Source of the DNA: Aphrocallistes beatrix
Lineage: Eukaryota; Porifera; Hexactinellida; Sceptrulophora; Aphrocallistidae
DNA: 64,000 nt
Assembly: GCA_963281255.1 (NCBI GenBank)
Contig: OY725495.1
Coordinates: 1 to 64,000 of the forward strand
Direction of reading: 5' to 3'
Below are positions 25,201-37,603 of this stretch, piece after piece. Made by a program: the position numbers and the translations under genes. Position 1 is the stretch's first letter. Each line of letters opens with the position of its first letter. A model generated the notes under the pieces. The model was not told the origin of the DNA, searched no databases, and saw nothing but the letters and a program-made list of their open reading frames with translations.

Positions 25201-28200
25201 TCCCAGTCTCTTCACGACTTCACTGTGTCGTGCTCGGATGGAAAACTGGTCGGATCCTCTCAGGTCCTCGTCTCAATCGAGGCAGATTCGGTAGAGTTGA
25301 CTTTCGTGTCTGGAATATACCGATTCTTAGTCAGTGAGTCTCTCCCCATTGGCAGGGAAATAGGTCAGGTCGCGATTGCGAACATCTCTGCTGCTCTCAT
25401 CTCGTTCAGACTGTCGGACCTTTCCTCTCCTTTCAGCATCAACTCGACAGGAGCGATCGCTCTCTCTCGCTCTCTCGACTTCGAATCTCAGTCCTCCTAC
25501 GCATTCTCTGTGGAGGCGTCGGCCGACTCTTTCAGCACAGTCTCTGCTGCCATCGTAATTGTGACAGTAACAGATTCGAATGACAACTCTCCCTACTTCA
25601 TCACAGCCCCCATTTCCCTCTCAATGGAAGAGTCCGCGCCGAAGGGGAGCGTCCTGTTGCAGATAACCTGTCAAGACTCCGATGCTGGCCAAAACGGTCA
25701 AACCTCTGTGAGGATCAGTGGAGGGAATGGAAATGGTTTCTTCAGCCTAACACCCAGTGGCAGTTTCCAACTGAACTCTAGCATTGACTACGAGTCTCTG
25801 TCTACGGATCCAACCATCCAATTAGAACTCACGTGTTCTGATGGAGGTTCTCCTCCTAACTCGGTCACTACCAATCTCACCTACTATGTCCTCCCAACCA
25901 ACGAGCGCGGCCCTGTCTTCCAGAACCTTCCCTATCAGTTCTCAGTGCGAGAGAGCGCGCAGACTGGAGTGAGTCTGTTCAGAGTGCAGGCACACGATCC
26001 CGATTTGGGCGAGGACCACAATCTGATCTTCTTTGAGATTCTGCCCCCTGGGTCTGGCGGAAATCCGTTTCTCATAACTTCCAATGGAGATATCCTGCTG
26101 GCCAGCAGTCTGGACCACGAGTCGGTCGGCAGCTACTTGCTGGTCGTGAGGGCAGTGGATCGGGAGCGCCGAGATGCGGGCGAACCGAATCTTGACCGCT
26201 TCACTGACACTGCGAATATCGCTGTAACTGTGACGGACGTTAACGAGTTTAGTCCAGAGTTTTCTAGCTTGTTCTATCTGACTGAAATCGATTCGGGAGT
26301 TCTGCCCAACACTTTTGTGTACTCTGTTAATTGCACTGACAGAGATGAGGGCGCCCTTTTCTCTCCCATCTATGCTCTTTCCGGTCCTCTCTCTACCTCT
26401 TTCTCCATCCTCCCCTCCGGCCTTATTCTCACCAACGCCACCATTCTCCACCAGACGGCGTCCTCTTACCTCCTCACCGTATCCTGCGCAGACCAGGGGA
26501 TCCCTGTACGCAGTGCTGAGACTAACCTCTTCATAAGCATCCGAGACCTCAACCTGCTCTGTCCCCAGTTCAGCCAGACCTCCTACAGTGTCCAGCTGTC
26601 AGAGTCTGTTCCCATCGGCACTTCCACCACAAGACTGAACGCCAGCAGTCTTAGCGGGGCCAGTGACATCTCCTACAGTCTCCTTAACCCTATGCTGCCG
26701 TTCCGCGTCAACCAGAGCAGCGGAGAGGTGTCCACTGCTTCTCAGCTCGACTTTGAGTCAGACAGATTCTTCGCTCTACTCGTGCTTGCTACTGATACAA
26801 GTTCCAACACCTCCTGTAACAGCACTGCCACGGTGCTAGTGGGGCTCTTCAACGTCAACGAACACTCTCCTCTCTTCTCTCAGTCCTCATTCTCCGCTCG
26901 AATCAGCGAGAGATTCACGGTGGGCAGGAACATCCTCCTGCTCTCTTGTTCCGACAGAGACGACCTAGCTGAGGGCACTGCCCCTCTTCTACGGATAGAG
27001 TCCGGAGATCCAGAAAATAAGTTCTCCATTCAAAGTCAGAATCTCGTCCTGATGTCTAGTCTTGACATAGAGTCCCAGCAGAACTACACACTGATGATCT
27101 CCTGCACTGATACCGGACCAGGCAGCCTCCTCTCCGCCTCCTCTCTGGTGTACCTCTCTCTCCTCTCGGCCAACGAGTTCGCGCCTCTCTTCGAGAACGA
27201 CAGCTACCAAGTGTCTGTATCTGAAAGTGCTGCTGTCGACACTGAGATACTGGCGCTCGTCGCCACAGACAGAGATCAATTCGGGCACAACAGCATTTCC
27301 TATTCTATCCTCTCTGGCAACGATGGATTCAGATTTCTGCTCAGATCGAATAAACTGATCGTGTCTGATCTCCTCGACTTCGAGACTTCTCCCACCTACC
27401 TCCTCAACATCAGCGCCTCAGATAGCTCAGACCCGAGAGAGGCCCTTGTCTCCTTCTCGACTGTGCTCATACGACTGCTCGACGAGAATGACAATCCTCC
27501 GATTCTCCTTCCTCCGATCGCGTTCCTCTCCGTAGAGAACAGCACCACTGCAGGAACAGCTGTGTTGCAACTGAGCTGTACTGACGCAGACCTGTTTCAG
27601 AACGGCAGTCTCCTGCTGGACATAGACTCAGGTAAGTGCGCAGGATCTGGATCTAGTGCGGTTCTGCACTGATGTATATTATGTCCACTCACTAGGAAAC
27701 CTTGAGGGCAGTTTCGCGCTCACTCGCGATGGAAAACTATTGGTAAACAAGCCCTTCAACTTAACGACCAACTCTCTCTACACACTCACCATCACATGTC
27801 GAGAGAACGCTACAGATCCCAAGCGAGACACGAGCACCGTGGTGGTGAGCGTAATAAGATCATCTGAAGAGCTCCAATTCCTGGACACGCCCTACTCCAT
27901 CTCGATTGCTGACACCGCTCCAGTGGAAAGCACTGTCCTCTCCGTCTCTGCTTTGGATCCTGAGTCAGCGACGAGTGACCATCTACAGTTCTCCATATTC
28001 AGCCTGGAACAAGTCCCGTTCGTCGTAAACTCGAACTCTGGAAATGTTCTGACAGCGAAACCGCTGCTTTCGTACTCAGGACAAAGCTTCACTTTCCAAG
28101 TGCAAGTTACGGACAGTAATATGCCAACGAGGACCAAGTTCGAGCCTGTTTCGATCTTCATCAATCGCACCTCTAACTTGGCCCCTGCCTTCCAGAGAGA

Positions 28201-28255
28201 TAACTTCTTCCTGAACGCATCGGAACTGTCGTCTCCGTCCACACAGTTAGCGATT
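16266..28255 (+). CDS. Giant cadherin, copy 1 (5' part, cut by assembly gap)
   Basis: Exons are 16266-16619, 16682-16841, 16906-17141, 17207-17845, 20941-27631 and 27696-28255 (then N); all junctions are GT-AG and in frame, giving 2,880 codons. ATG 16266 opens a hydrophobic signal-peptide-like stretch (HLFILFQLLISYS). Cadherin EC repeats follow, recognised from A-x-D-x-D (or C-S-D-x-D), LDRE/LDFE and DVNDNAP motifs: EC1 to the start of EC28. Such repeats bind calcium between domains and mediate cell adhesion outside the cell. Intron 4 (17846-20940) holds the TRPML gene. The reading frame is intact up to the gap, so truncation is an assembly effect, not a mutation. Exon 5 differs from copy 2 at about 22 of 2,230 residues and has no indel. 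Confidence 0.93.
17868..17991. mobile_element. pogo/Tigger-like MITE in cadherin intron 4, copy 1
   Basis: A 124-bp element flanked by TA on both sides (17866-17867 and 17992-17993), with imperfect terminal inverted repeats: the ends match at 22 of 26 positions including the TA, with a perfect inner arm ATAATCCGACA / TGTCGGATTAT. The left-end motif (CGGTAGAA...ATAATCCGACA) recurs inside the element. There is no coding capacity. The family assignment rests on the TA target and end style. Copy 2 has it too, so it predates the split of the two copies. Confidence 0.65.
17994..18557 (+). promoter_or_regulatory. TRPML upstream region with TATA-like box, copy 1
   Basis: Sequence between the MITE and the TRPML start codon. 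A TATAAA lies at 18465-18470 and another at 18481-18486, about 70-90 bp before ATG 18558, a plausible core promoter for a nested gene. No splice-site pair leading into the TRPML frame was recognised, so the 5' UTR may be unspliced. Confidence 0.35.
18558..20594 (+). CDS. TRPML (mucolipin) cation channel, intronless, nested in cadherin intron, copy 1
   Basis: 678 residues from ATG 18558 to TAG; the frame opens slightly upstream only at a TTG, so ATG (MSAGKR) is the start. TRPML channels release calcium and other cations from endolysosomes and are gated by PI(3,5)P2. Visible hallmarks: a basic N-terminal stretch KMKYRERRRMPWKL (about 120-133) where the family binds phosphoinositide; TM1 about 131-150; a large luminal loop (about 150-350) with NxS/T sites near 207, 219, 241 and 261 and paired cysteines; TM2-TM6 about 355-572; and the family pore signature NGDDM at 526-530 followed by TM6 ending ISLISETYENLKH. 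The C-tail is His/Pro-rich. Length fits the family (about 550-650). No intron is present. The protein looks identical in both copies. Confidence 0.95.
   Translation: MSAGKRVSFKPKSAETVKVPDLIINTHSSGYETTHSSSPIDHQMQEPLIKRPPPPGDEPRPSNWRRNSSVIGKSLQFCCAGLKLNSSQESSPAESPTTQPNEIEKMRQELKFHFMNPFEKMKYRERRRMPWKLIFQILQVLVITVQLYTFSQAKFSVTSFLSQNSATFKRYFIKDYSSDPEDYAIYTVDDLQDSLSFAIGRYYCIQNKSLGPYDYSLPNGSVPLIKLCLNKYKSGAIYSFNQSYDFDSETEDVCYQIPQSNISQSLAKYINHDNLDSLIKTSLVFSLSSVYLKAWPTPDCVIFYIQILYDHSDHDGLVPVRVHHTYNTKDCFNLRIGRTGNQRFVTPNPLNQYGLFDSLIILICAVTSFLCLRSLLRTLMKALRVKRFFVKHSSRTLTVGELWPMFNLWFISLLFGNIFTILGSIWKILIEHKLLETEQFDWCSLMLGIGILFGWCSMLRFFSYFEKYNILLLTLRLAIPNVIRFIICILIVYISCCLVGWVILGPYHSKFRDFLTTSECLFSLLNGDDMYNTFQELRHASVPIRVFCEIYLYVFISLFIYVVLSLFISLISETYENLKHGGRIFSYCLLEQFAYCNDESQMYIGGQRSASPAGPHPHQHCGTQHLNNLAPTSYQSGNMMASNSYLPVPSAHANMESVHLNSYSFVKEYRPEPHPKVL
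20595..20940 (+). other. TRPML 3' flank inside the host intron, copy 1
   Basis: AT-rich sequence between the TRPML stop and cadherin exon 5. No canonical AATAAA is seen on the plus strand; AATATAAA near 20842 is the nearest polyadenylation-like signal. It ends with the cadherin acceptor TTTTTCTTCAG. No A-tract or target duplication was recognised that would mark retroposition. Confidence 0.5.
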
Positions 28256-28455
28256 NNNNNNNNNNNNNNNNNNNNNNNNNNNNNNNNNNNNNNNNNNNNN
28301 NNNNNNNNNNNNNNNNNNNNNNNNNNNNNNNNNNNNNNNNNNNNNNNNNNNNNNNNNNNNNNNNNNNNNNNNNNNNNNNNNNNNNNNNNNNNNNNNNNNN
28401 NNNNNNNNNNNNNNNNNNNNNNNNNNNNNNNNNNNNNNNNNNNNNNNNNNNNNNN
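28256..28455. other. Assembly gap, exactly 200 N
   Basis: A run of 200 unknown bases. It follows copy-1 cadherin exon 6 in mid-reading-frame and is followed directly by satellite repeat. A round 200-N length is typical of a scaffolder's placeholder of unknown true size. Confidence 0.99.
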
Positions 28456-31400
28456 TCAAATCACTTTCAAATCAATCCGTTTCCTAACTCAAAATGCCTC
28501 AAATCACTTTCAAATCAATCCGTTTCCTAACTCAAAATGCCTCAAATCACTTTCAAATCAATCCGTTTCCTAACTCAAAATGCTCAATCACTTTCAAATC
28601 AATCCGTTTCCTAACTCAAAATGCCTCAATGCACTTTCAAATCAATCCGTTTCCTAACTCAAAATGCCTCAAATCACTTTCAAATCAATCCGTTTCCTAA
28701 CTCAAAATGCCTCAAATCACTTTCAAATCAATCCGTTTCCTAACTCAAAATGCCTCAAATCACTTTCAAATCAATCCGTTTCCTAACTCAAAATGCCTCA
28801 AATCACTTTCAAATCAATCCGTTTCCTAACTCAAAATGCCTCAAATCACTTTCAAATCAATCCGTTTCCTAACTCAAAATGCCTCAAATCACTTTCAAAT
28901 CAATCCGTTTCCTAACTCAAAATGCCTCAAATCACTTTCAAATCAATCCGTTTCCTAACTCAAAATGCCTCAAATCACTTTCAAATCAATCCGTTTCCTA
29001 ACTCAAAATGCCTCAAATCACTTTCAAATCAATCCGTTTCCTAACTCAAAATGCCTCAAATCACTTTCAAATCAATCCGTTTCCTAACTCAAAATGCCTC
29101 AAATCACTTTCAAATCAATCCGTTTCCTAACTCAAAATGCCTCAAATCACTTTCAAATCAATCCGTTTCCTAACTCAAAATGCCTCAAATCACTTTCAAA
29201 TCAATCCGTTTCCTAACTCAAAATGCCTCAAATCACTTTCAAATCAATCCGTTTCCTAACTCAAAATGCCTCAAATCACTTTCAAATCAATCCGTTTCCT
29301 AACTCAAAATGCCTCAAATCACTTTCAAATCAATCCGTTTCCTAACTCAAAATGCCTCAAATCACTTTCAAATCAATCCGTTTCCTAACTCAAAATGCCT
29401 CAAATCACTTTCAAATCAATCCGTTTCCTAACTCAAAATGCCTCAAATCACTTTCAAATCAATCCGTTTCCTAACTCAAAATGCCTCAAATCACTTTCAA
29501 ATCAATCCGTTTCCTAACTCAAAATGCCTCAAATCACTTTCAAATCAATCCGTTTCCTAACTCAAAATGCCTCAAATCACTTTCAAATCAATCCGTTTCC
29601 TAACTCAAAATGCCTCAAATCACTTTCAAATCAATCCGTTTCCTAACTCAAAATGCCTCAAATCACTTTCAAATCAATCCGTTTCCTAACTCAAAATGCC
29701 TCAAATCACTTTCAAATCAATCCGTTTCCTAACTCAAAATGCCTCAAATCACTTTCAAATCAATCCGTTTCCTAACTCAAAATGCCTCAAATCACTTTCA
29801 AATCAATCCGTTTCCTAACTCAAAATGCCTCAAATCACTTTCAAATCAATCCGTTTCCTAACTCAAAATGCCTCAAATCACTTTCAAATCAATCCGTTTC
29901 CTAACTCAAAATGCCTCAAATCACTTTCAAATCAATCCGTTTCCTAACTCAAAATGCCTCAAATCACTTTCAAATCAATCCGTTTCCTAACTCAAAATGC
30001 CTCAAATCACTTTCAAATCAATCCGTTTCCTAACTCAAAATGCCTCAAATCACTTTCAAATCAATCCGTTTCCTAACTCAAAATGCCTCAAATCACTTTC
30101 AAATCAATCCGTTTCCTAACTCAAAATGCCTCAAATCACTTTCAAATCAATCCGTTTCCTAACTCAAAATGCCTCAAATCACTTTCAAATCAATCCGTTT
30201 CCTAACTCAAAATGCCTCAAATCACTTTCAAATCAATCCGTTTCCTAACTCAAAATGCCTCAAATCACTTTCAAATCAATCCGTTTCCTAACTCAAAATG
30301 CCTCAAATCACTTTCAAATCAATCCGTTTCCTAACTCAAAATGCCTCAAATCACTTTCAAATCAATCCGTTTCCTAACTCAAAATGCCTCAAATCACTTT
30401 CAAATCAATCCGTTTCCTAACTCAAAATGCCTCAAATCACTTTCAAATCAATCCGTTTCCTAACTCAAAATGCCTCAAATCACTTTCAAATCAATCCGTT
30501 TCCTAACTCAAAATGCCTCAAATCACTTTCAAATCAATCCGTTTCCTAACTCAAAATGCCTCAAATCACTTTCAAATCAATCCGTTTCCTAACTCAAAAT
30601 GCCTCAAATCACTTTCAAATCAATCCGTTTCCTAACTCAAAATGCCTCAAATCACTTTCAAATCAATCCGTTTCCTAACTCAAAATGCCTCAAATCACTT
30701 TCAAATCAATCCGTTTCCTAACTCAAAATGCCTCAAATCACTTTCAAATCAATCCGTTTCCTAACTCAAAATGCCTCAAATCACTTTCAAATCAATCCGT
30801 TTCCTAACTCAAAATGCCTCAAATCACTTTCAAATCAATCCGTTTCCTAACTCAAAATGCCTCAAATCACTTTCAAATCAATCCGTTTCCTAACTCAAAA
30901 TGCCTCAAATCACTTTCAAATCAATCCGTTTCCTAACTCAAAATGCCTCAAATCACTTTCAAATCAATCCGTTTCCTAACTCAAAATGCCTCAAATCACT
31001 TTCAAATCAATCCGTTTCCTAACTCAAAATGCCTCAAATCACTTTCAAATCAATCCGTTTCCTAACTCAAAATGCCTCAAATCACTTTCAAATCAATCCG
31101 TTTCCTAACTCAAAATGCCTCAAATCACTTTCAAATCAATCCGTTTCCTAACTCAAAATGCCTCAAATCACTTTCAAATCAATCCGTTTCCTAACTCAAA
31201 ATGCCTCAAATCACTTTCAAATCAATCCGTTTCCTAACTCAAAATGCCTCAAATCACTTTCAAATCAATCCGTTTCCTAACTCAAAATGCCTCAAATCAC
31301 TTTCAAATCAATCCGTTTCCTAACTCAAAATGCCTCAAATCACTTTCAAATCAATCCGTTTCCTAACTCAAAATGCCTCAAATCACTTTCAAATCAATCC

Positions 31401-34400
31401 GTTTCCTAACTCAAAATGCCTCAAATCACTTTCAAATCAATCCGTTTCCTAACTCAAAATGCCTCAAATCACTTTCAAATCAATCCGTTTCCTAACTCAA
31501 AATGCCTCAAATCACTTTCAAATCAATCCGTTTCCTAACTCAAAATGCCTCAAATCACTTTCAAATCAATCCGTTTCCTAACTCAAAATGCCTCAAATCA
31601 CTTTCAAATCAATCCGTTTCCTAACTCAAAATGCCTCAAATCACTTTCAAATCAATCCGTTTCCTAACTCAAAATGCCTCAAATCACTTTCAAATCAATC
31701 CGTTTCCTAACTCAAAATGCCTCAAATCACTTTCAAATCAATCCGTTTCCTAACTCAAAATGCCTCAAATCACTTTCAAATCAATCCGTTTCCTAACTCA
31801 AAATGCCTCAAATCACTTTCAAATCAATCCGTTTCCTAACTCAAAATGCCTCAAATCACTTTCAAATCAATCCGTTTCCTAACTCAAAATGCCTCAAATC
31901 ACTTTCAAATCAATCCGTTTCCTAACTCAAAATGCCTCAAATCACTTTCAAATCAATCCGTTTCCTAACTCAAAATGCCTCAAATCACTTTCAAATCAAT
32001 CCGTTTCCTAACTCAAAATGCCTCAAATCACTTTCAAATCAATCCGTTTCCTAACTCAAAATGCCTCAAATCACTTTCAAATCAATCCGTTTCCTAACTC
32101 AAAATGCCTCAAATCACTTTCAAATCAATCCGTTTCCTAACTCAAAATGCCTCAAATCACTTTCAAATCAATCCGTTTCCTAACTCAAAATGCCTCAAAT
32201 CACTTTCAAATCAATCCGTTTCCTAACTCAAAATGCCTCAAATCACTTTCAAATCAATCCGTTTCCTAACTCAAAATGCCTCAAATCACTTTCAAATCAA
32301 TCCGTTTCCTAACTCAAAATGCCTCAAATCACTTTCAAATCAATCCGTTTCCTAACTCAAAATGCCTCAAATCACTTTCAAATCAATCCGTTTCCTAACT
32401 CAAAATGCCTCAAATCACTTTCAAATCAATCCGTTTCCTAACTCAAAATGCCTCAAATCACTTTCAAATCAATCCGTTTCCTAACTCAAAATGCCTCAAA
32501 TCACTTTCAAATCAATCCGTTTCCTAACTCAAAATGCCTCAAATCACTTTCAAATCAATCCGTTTCCTAACTCAAAATGCCTCAAATCACTTTCAAATCA
32601 ATCCGTTTCCTAACTCAAAATGCCTCAAATCACTTTCAAATCAATCCGTTTCCTAACTCAAAATGCCTCAAATCACTTTCAAATCAATCCGTTTCCTAAC
32701 TCAAAATGCCTCAAATCACTTTCAAATCAATCCGTTTCCTAACTCAAAATGCCTCAAATCACTTTCAAATCAATCCGTTTCCTAACTCAAAATGCCTCAA
32801 ATCACTTTCAAATCAATCCGTTTCCTAACTCAAAATGCCTCAAATCACTTTCAAATCAATCCGTTTCCTAACTCAAAATGCCTCAAATCACTTTCAAATC
32901 AATCCGTTTCCTAACTCAAAATGCCTCAAATCACTTTCAAATCAATCCGTTTCCTAACTCAAAATGCCTCAAATCACTTTCAAATCAATCCGTTTCCTAA
33001 CTCAAAATGCCTCAAATCACTTTCAAATCAATCCGTTTCCTAACTCAAAATGCCTCAAATCACTTTCAAATCAATCCGTTTCCTAACTCAAAATGCCTCA
33101 AATCACTTTCAAATCAATCCGTTTCCTAACTCAAAATGCCTCAAATCACTTTCAAATCAATCCGTTTCCTAACTCAAAATGCCTCAAATCACTTTCAAAT
33201 CAATCCGTTTCCTAACTCAAAATGCCTCAAATCACTTTCAAATCAATCCGTTTCCTAACTCAAAATGCCTCAAATCACTTTCAAATCAATCCGTTTCCTA
33301 ACTCAAAATGCCTCAAATCACTTTCAAATCAATCCGTTTCCTAACTCAAAATGCCTCAAATCACTTTCAAATCAATCCGTTTCCTAACTCAAAATGCCTC
33401 AAATCACTTTCAAATCAATCCGTTTCCTAACTCAAAATGCCTCAAATCACTTTCAAATCAATCCGTTTCCTAACTCAAAATGCCTCAAATCACTTTCAAA
33501 TCAATCCGTTTCCTAACTCAAAATGCCTCAAATCACTTTCAAATCAATCCGTTTCCTAACTCAAAATGCCTCAAATCACTTTCAAATCAATCCGTTTCCT
33601 AACTCAAAATGCCTCAAATCACTTTCAAATCAATCCGTTTCCTAACTCAAAATGCCTCAAATCACTTTCAAATCAATCCGTTTCCTAACTCAAAATGCCT
33701 CAAATCACTTTCAAATCAATCCGTTTCCTAACTCAAAATGCCTCAAATCACTTTCAAATCAATCCGTTTCCTAACTCAAAATGCCTCAAATCACTTTCAA
33801 ATCAATCCGTTTCCTAACTCAAAATGCCTCAAATCACTTTCAAATCAATCCGTTTCCTAACTCAAAATGCCTCAAATCACTTTCAAATCAATCCGTTTCC
33901 TAACTCAAAATGCCTCAAATCACTTTCAAATCAATCCGTTTCCTAACTCAAAATGCCTCAAATCACTTTCAAATCAATCCGTTTCCTAACTCAAAATGCC
34001 TCAAATCACTTTCAAATCAATCCGTTTCCTAACTCAAAATGCCTCAAATCACTTTCAAATCAATCCGTTTCCTAACTCAAAATGCCTCAAATCACTTTCA
34101 AATCAATCCGTTTCCTAACTCAAAATGCCTCAAATCACTTTCAAATCAATCCGTTTCCTAACTCAAAATGCCTCAAATCACTTTCAAATCAATCCGTTTC
34201 CTAACTCAAAATGCCTCAAATCACTTTCAAATCAATCCGTTTCCTAACTCAAAATGCCTCAAATCACTTTCAAATCAATCCGTTTCCTAACTCAAAATGC
34301 CTCAAATCACTTTCAAATCAATCCGTTTCCTAACTCAAAATGCCTCAAATCACTTTCAAATCAATCCGTTTCCTAACTCAAAATGCCTCAAATCACTTTC

Positions 34401-35151
34401 AAATCAATCCGTTTCCTAACTCAAAATGCCTCAAATCACTTTCAAATCAATCCGTTTCCTAACTCAAAATGCCTCAAATCACTTTCAAATCAATCCGTTT
34501 CCTAACTCAAAATGCCTCAAATCACTTTCAAATCAATCCGTTTCCTAACTCAAAATGCCTCAAATCACTTTCAAATCAATCCGTTTCCTAACTCAAAATG
34601 CCTCAAATCACTTTCAAATCAATCCGTTTCCTAACTCAAAATGCCTCAAATCACTTTCAAATCAATCCGTTTCCTAACTCAAAATGCCTCAAATCACTTT
34701 CAAATCAATCCGTTTCCTAACTCAAAATGCCTCAAATCACTTTCAAATCAATCCGTTTCCTAACTCAAAATGCCTCAAATCACTTTCAAATCAATCCGTT
34801 TCCTAACTCAAAATGCCTCAAATCACTTTCAAATCAATCCGTTTCCTAACTCAAAATGCCTCAAATCACTTTCAAATCAATCCGTTTCCTAACTCAAAAT
34901 GCCTCAAATCACTTTCAAATCAATCCGTTTCCTAACTCAAAATGCCTCAAATCACTTTCAAATCAATCCGTTTCCTAACTCAAAATGCCTCAAATCACTT
35001 TCAAATCAATCCGTTTCCTAACTCAAAATGCCTCAAATCACTTTCAAATCAATCCGTTTCCTAACTCAAAATGCCTCAAATCACTTTCAAATCAATCCGT
35101 TTCCTAACTCAAAATGCCTCAAATCACTTTCAAATCAATCCGTTTCCAACT
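28456..35151. repeat. 43-bp satellite array, second block (about 156 units)
   Basis: Same repeat and orientation as 1-11309, about 155 units plus a 34-base partial unit. Units next to the gap carry irregularities not seen elsewhere: a 2-base loss near 28583 and a two-base change near 28629. The last unit has lost one T before AACTGCCACG. I saw no unit with the T10A variant of the first block. Its 3' junction sits at the same base as the first block's junction with copy 1. Confidence 0.97.
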
Positions 35152-36930
35152 GCCACGTTCCTTACAGAATTATTGATATTTTTAAAGTTCAATGTTCTTA
35201 TTCATGATCCAAGAATGTTTCCGGTTTGAGATACATTCTGTAATCAAATTATTGATAATTATGACCAATGTTACTCCCAGTTACTTCATTGTCACTTTAG
35301 TGCTTACTATTGTAGCGTTGATTGAGATGGATTCTGCAATTGAATGTGCAGGTGAGACTCCACCCAGGAGCTACGCGATTCTTGTACTTTTGTTTGGATC
35401 CAGGAGAGAGAAATGCTAGTTTAGAACTTAGTGGTGTCCTCCTCTACTCTGACACGAAAGTAACGTGTCGTTTTCGAATTGAATTCATTCAGGGAGGTTT
35501 TTATGATTTATTTTCCCGAAAATATACTTTACTGCACGCTGTTCCACATTTAAGACGATTGCAAATGCTATTTGCTATTGCTTATGTTGCCAGGTTAGAT
35601 CTCCTCAAATATGTATCGAAATTTTGTAAATTTTCAAGTGATATCGATTATAACAGTAAGACAGAAGTATTTAGAGCTGTTATCTAGCTTATAATTAATG
35701 TGCGGCCAGCCGCGCAGCGCAAGCAAGCGAACCGCACTTGTACGAATTAAATCTCTCAACTCATTTAGCAGTTTTAACGCTGCTTTTCTTTTCTAATGCT
35801 GGATTTTTTTCGTCGCTAAAGTTTAGAAAATAGGTCGTAAAGAAGTTGTTATAAGCTTGGAACTTAACCTTCATCACATTTATATTTATGATAAATCAAT
35901 TGATTTAATACAAATGCTAGAAATTAATTTAGATCATTTATCCATGGTCCAACCACAGACGAGTAAAAATTTACACTATTTTCTGAAGTTATATGTTGTT
36001 ATCCATGGTTGAAGAATGATTTGGTTAATCGAGAGGGATTCTGCAGCTGAATGTGCTGGTGACACTCAAGGACAGTCTTTTAAGATTCCTGCGAAGCTCC
36101 ATCCATCCAGGAGCTACGCGTTTCTTGTGCGTATGTTTGGATCCAAGGGAGAGAAACATTCGTTTAGAACTGAGTGGTGTGGGAAGTACCACTGGCTTCA
36201 CTACAATCTGTTGCACTCGTGGCCGGCTGTTCCGCAAGCCCGCAACAGACCCACAATACATACTACTCGTCAACTGTCAGATCAGTCAGGTTAGTCAATG
36301 ATGAGATAACTCACCATCTCGTTAAGACCATTCGGCCGCAGATAATTTACATCAAAATCCTTTAAAATACAACTACGTATTTCACTTATGTTACTGGTTT
36401 ACTTTGCTCTTATTCCAATTAATTCTTCGTTGTTTTCTTTGTTTTTCTCAATTATTAGATTGATGAAGTGGAAATAGATTTACTCTCCCCTTCTACTCTG
36501 ACACAAAAGTAACGTGTTGTTTTTGAATTCATTCAGGGAGGTTGTTGATTTATTTTCCCGAAAATTTACTTTAATTAATGCTCGCTGTTCTACATTTAAG
36601 ACTATTGCAAATGCTATTTGGTATTGCTTATGTTGCCAGGTTAGATGTCCTCAAATATGTATCGAAATTTATATATTTATTTTCTTGTTTTATTCGTTTG
36701 AATTAAGACTCATAGTTGCCTACTTTCACAAGATATATTTACATCATAGCTTTGGAATAGGAGGTTTTAACAATCACTAAATATATACTACTTATTCACC
36801 CTTTAATTTCTGATTTGTTTCTACCCCATATGACTAATTTAATTGTTATTTCTATAAGTATAAGTTACAATAGCATACATCGTAACTAATTATGACATCA
36901 AACATTAATGTTCACTCTTGTAGATTGCGG
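35152..36930. other. Copy-2 5' flank, no gene recognised
   Basis: Counterpart of 11310-13087 with scattered SNPs. It carries the same internal direct duplication, A at about 35323-35626 and B at about 36030-36670. No gene is called for the same reasons as in copy 1. Confidence 0.6.
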
Positions 36931-37302
36931 CGTAGCTTTTCCGAGGATAACCTGGAGCTTTCGCTGAGATATGCTGTAGCTGTAACGTAGCTGTAACATA
37001 GCTTTCGCGGAGATATATGCTGTAGCTGTAACGTAGCTTTCCCGGAGATATCCTGTAGCTGTAACGTAGCTTTCCCGGAGATATCCTGTCCCTGTAACGT
37101 AGCTTTCCCGGAGATATGCTGTAGCTGTAACGTAGCTTCCCCAGAGATATCCTGTAGCTGTAACGTAGCTTTCCCAGAGATATCCTGTAGCTGTAACGTA
37201 GCTATCGCGGAGATATCCTGTAGCTGTAACGTAGCTTTCCTGGAGATATGATGTGGTTGTGCTGTAGATGTGGCGTTGGTATCCAGTTGCTGTCACGTAG
37301 CT
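36931..37302. repeat. 33-bp minisatellite, copy 2
   Basis: Counterpart of 13088-13480 with a different unit arrangement. Here the minus strand stays open across nearly the whole block (about 36898-37332, 144 codons) with repeated ESYVTATGYLR-type 11-mers, because this copy lacks the frame-breaking changes. Openness follows from the multiple-of-three period and is weak evidence for a protein. Confidence 0.85.
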
Positions 37303-37443
37303 AGCTATGATGAGTTGGAGAGAGAAGCCCATCAGATGAGTCGTTTGGAAGAGTGATGGAGAGCGAAAAGGATCTGTTGAAATTGTTCGAAACTGTGTTC
37401 ATCACTTGTATATATACTCTACACCGTCCCATGCAGGAGCAGA

Positions 37444-37603
37444 CACCTGTCGCAACCTCCTGTCTATTGCAGTTATAATTAGAACTAACTCAGTACTAAA
37501 CACTTGTCAGAGGCAACACCTGCTTCAAAGGTGTCCACACTCTAGTCTAGTCGACAGGTGTTTAGTCTTACAGGTGTCTACTCCAGATAATGATTGGCAG
37601 GTG
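37444..37603. promoter_or_regulatory. Cluster of five CACCTG/CAGGTG sites, copy 2
   Basis: Same sites, order and spacing as in copy 1, from CACCTG at 37444 to CAGGTG at 37598. A TATATATA lies downstream at 37644-37651. The role is inferred from density only. Confidence 0.4.

Noticed and set aside
20992-27672. Cadherin exon 5 as an independent gene starting at 20992
   Set aside because: The apparent start is a GTG inside EC5; a consensus acceptor at 20940 joins it in frame to exon 4.
28494-28700. Open frame inside the satellite beside the gap
   Set aside because: It is created by the irregular units at the gap edge; the repeat itself stops in every frame within 129 bases.
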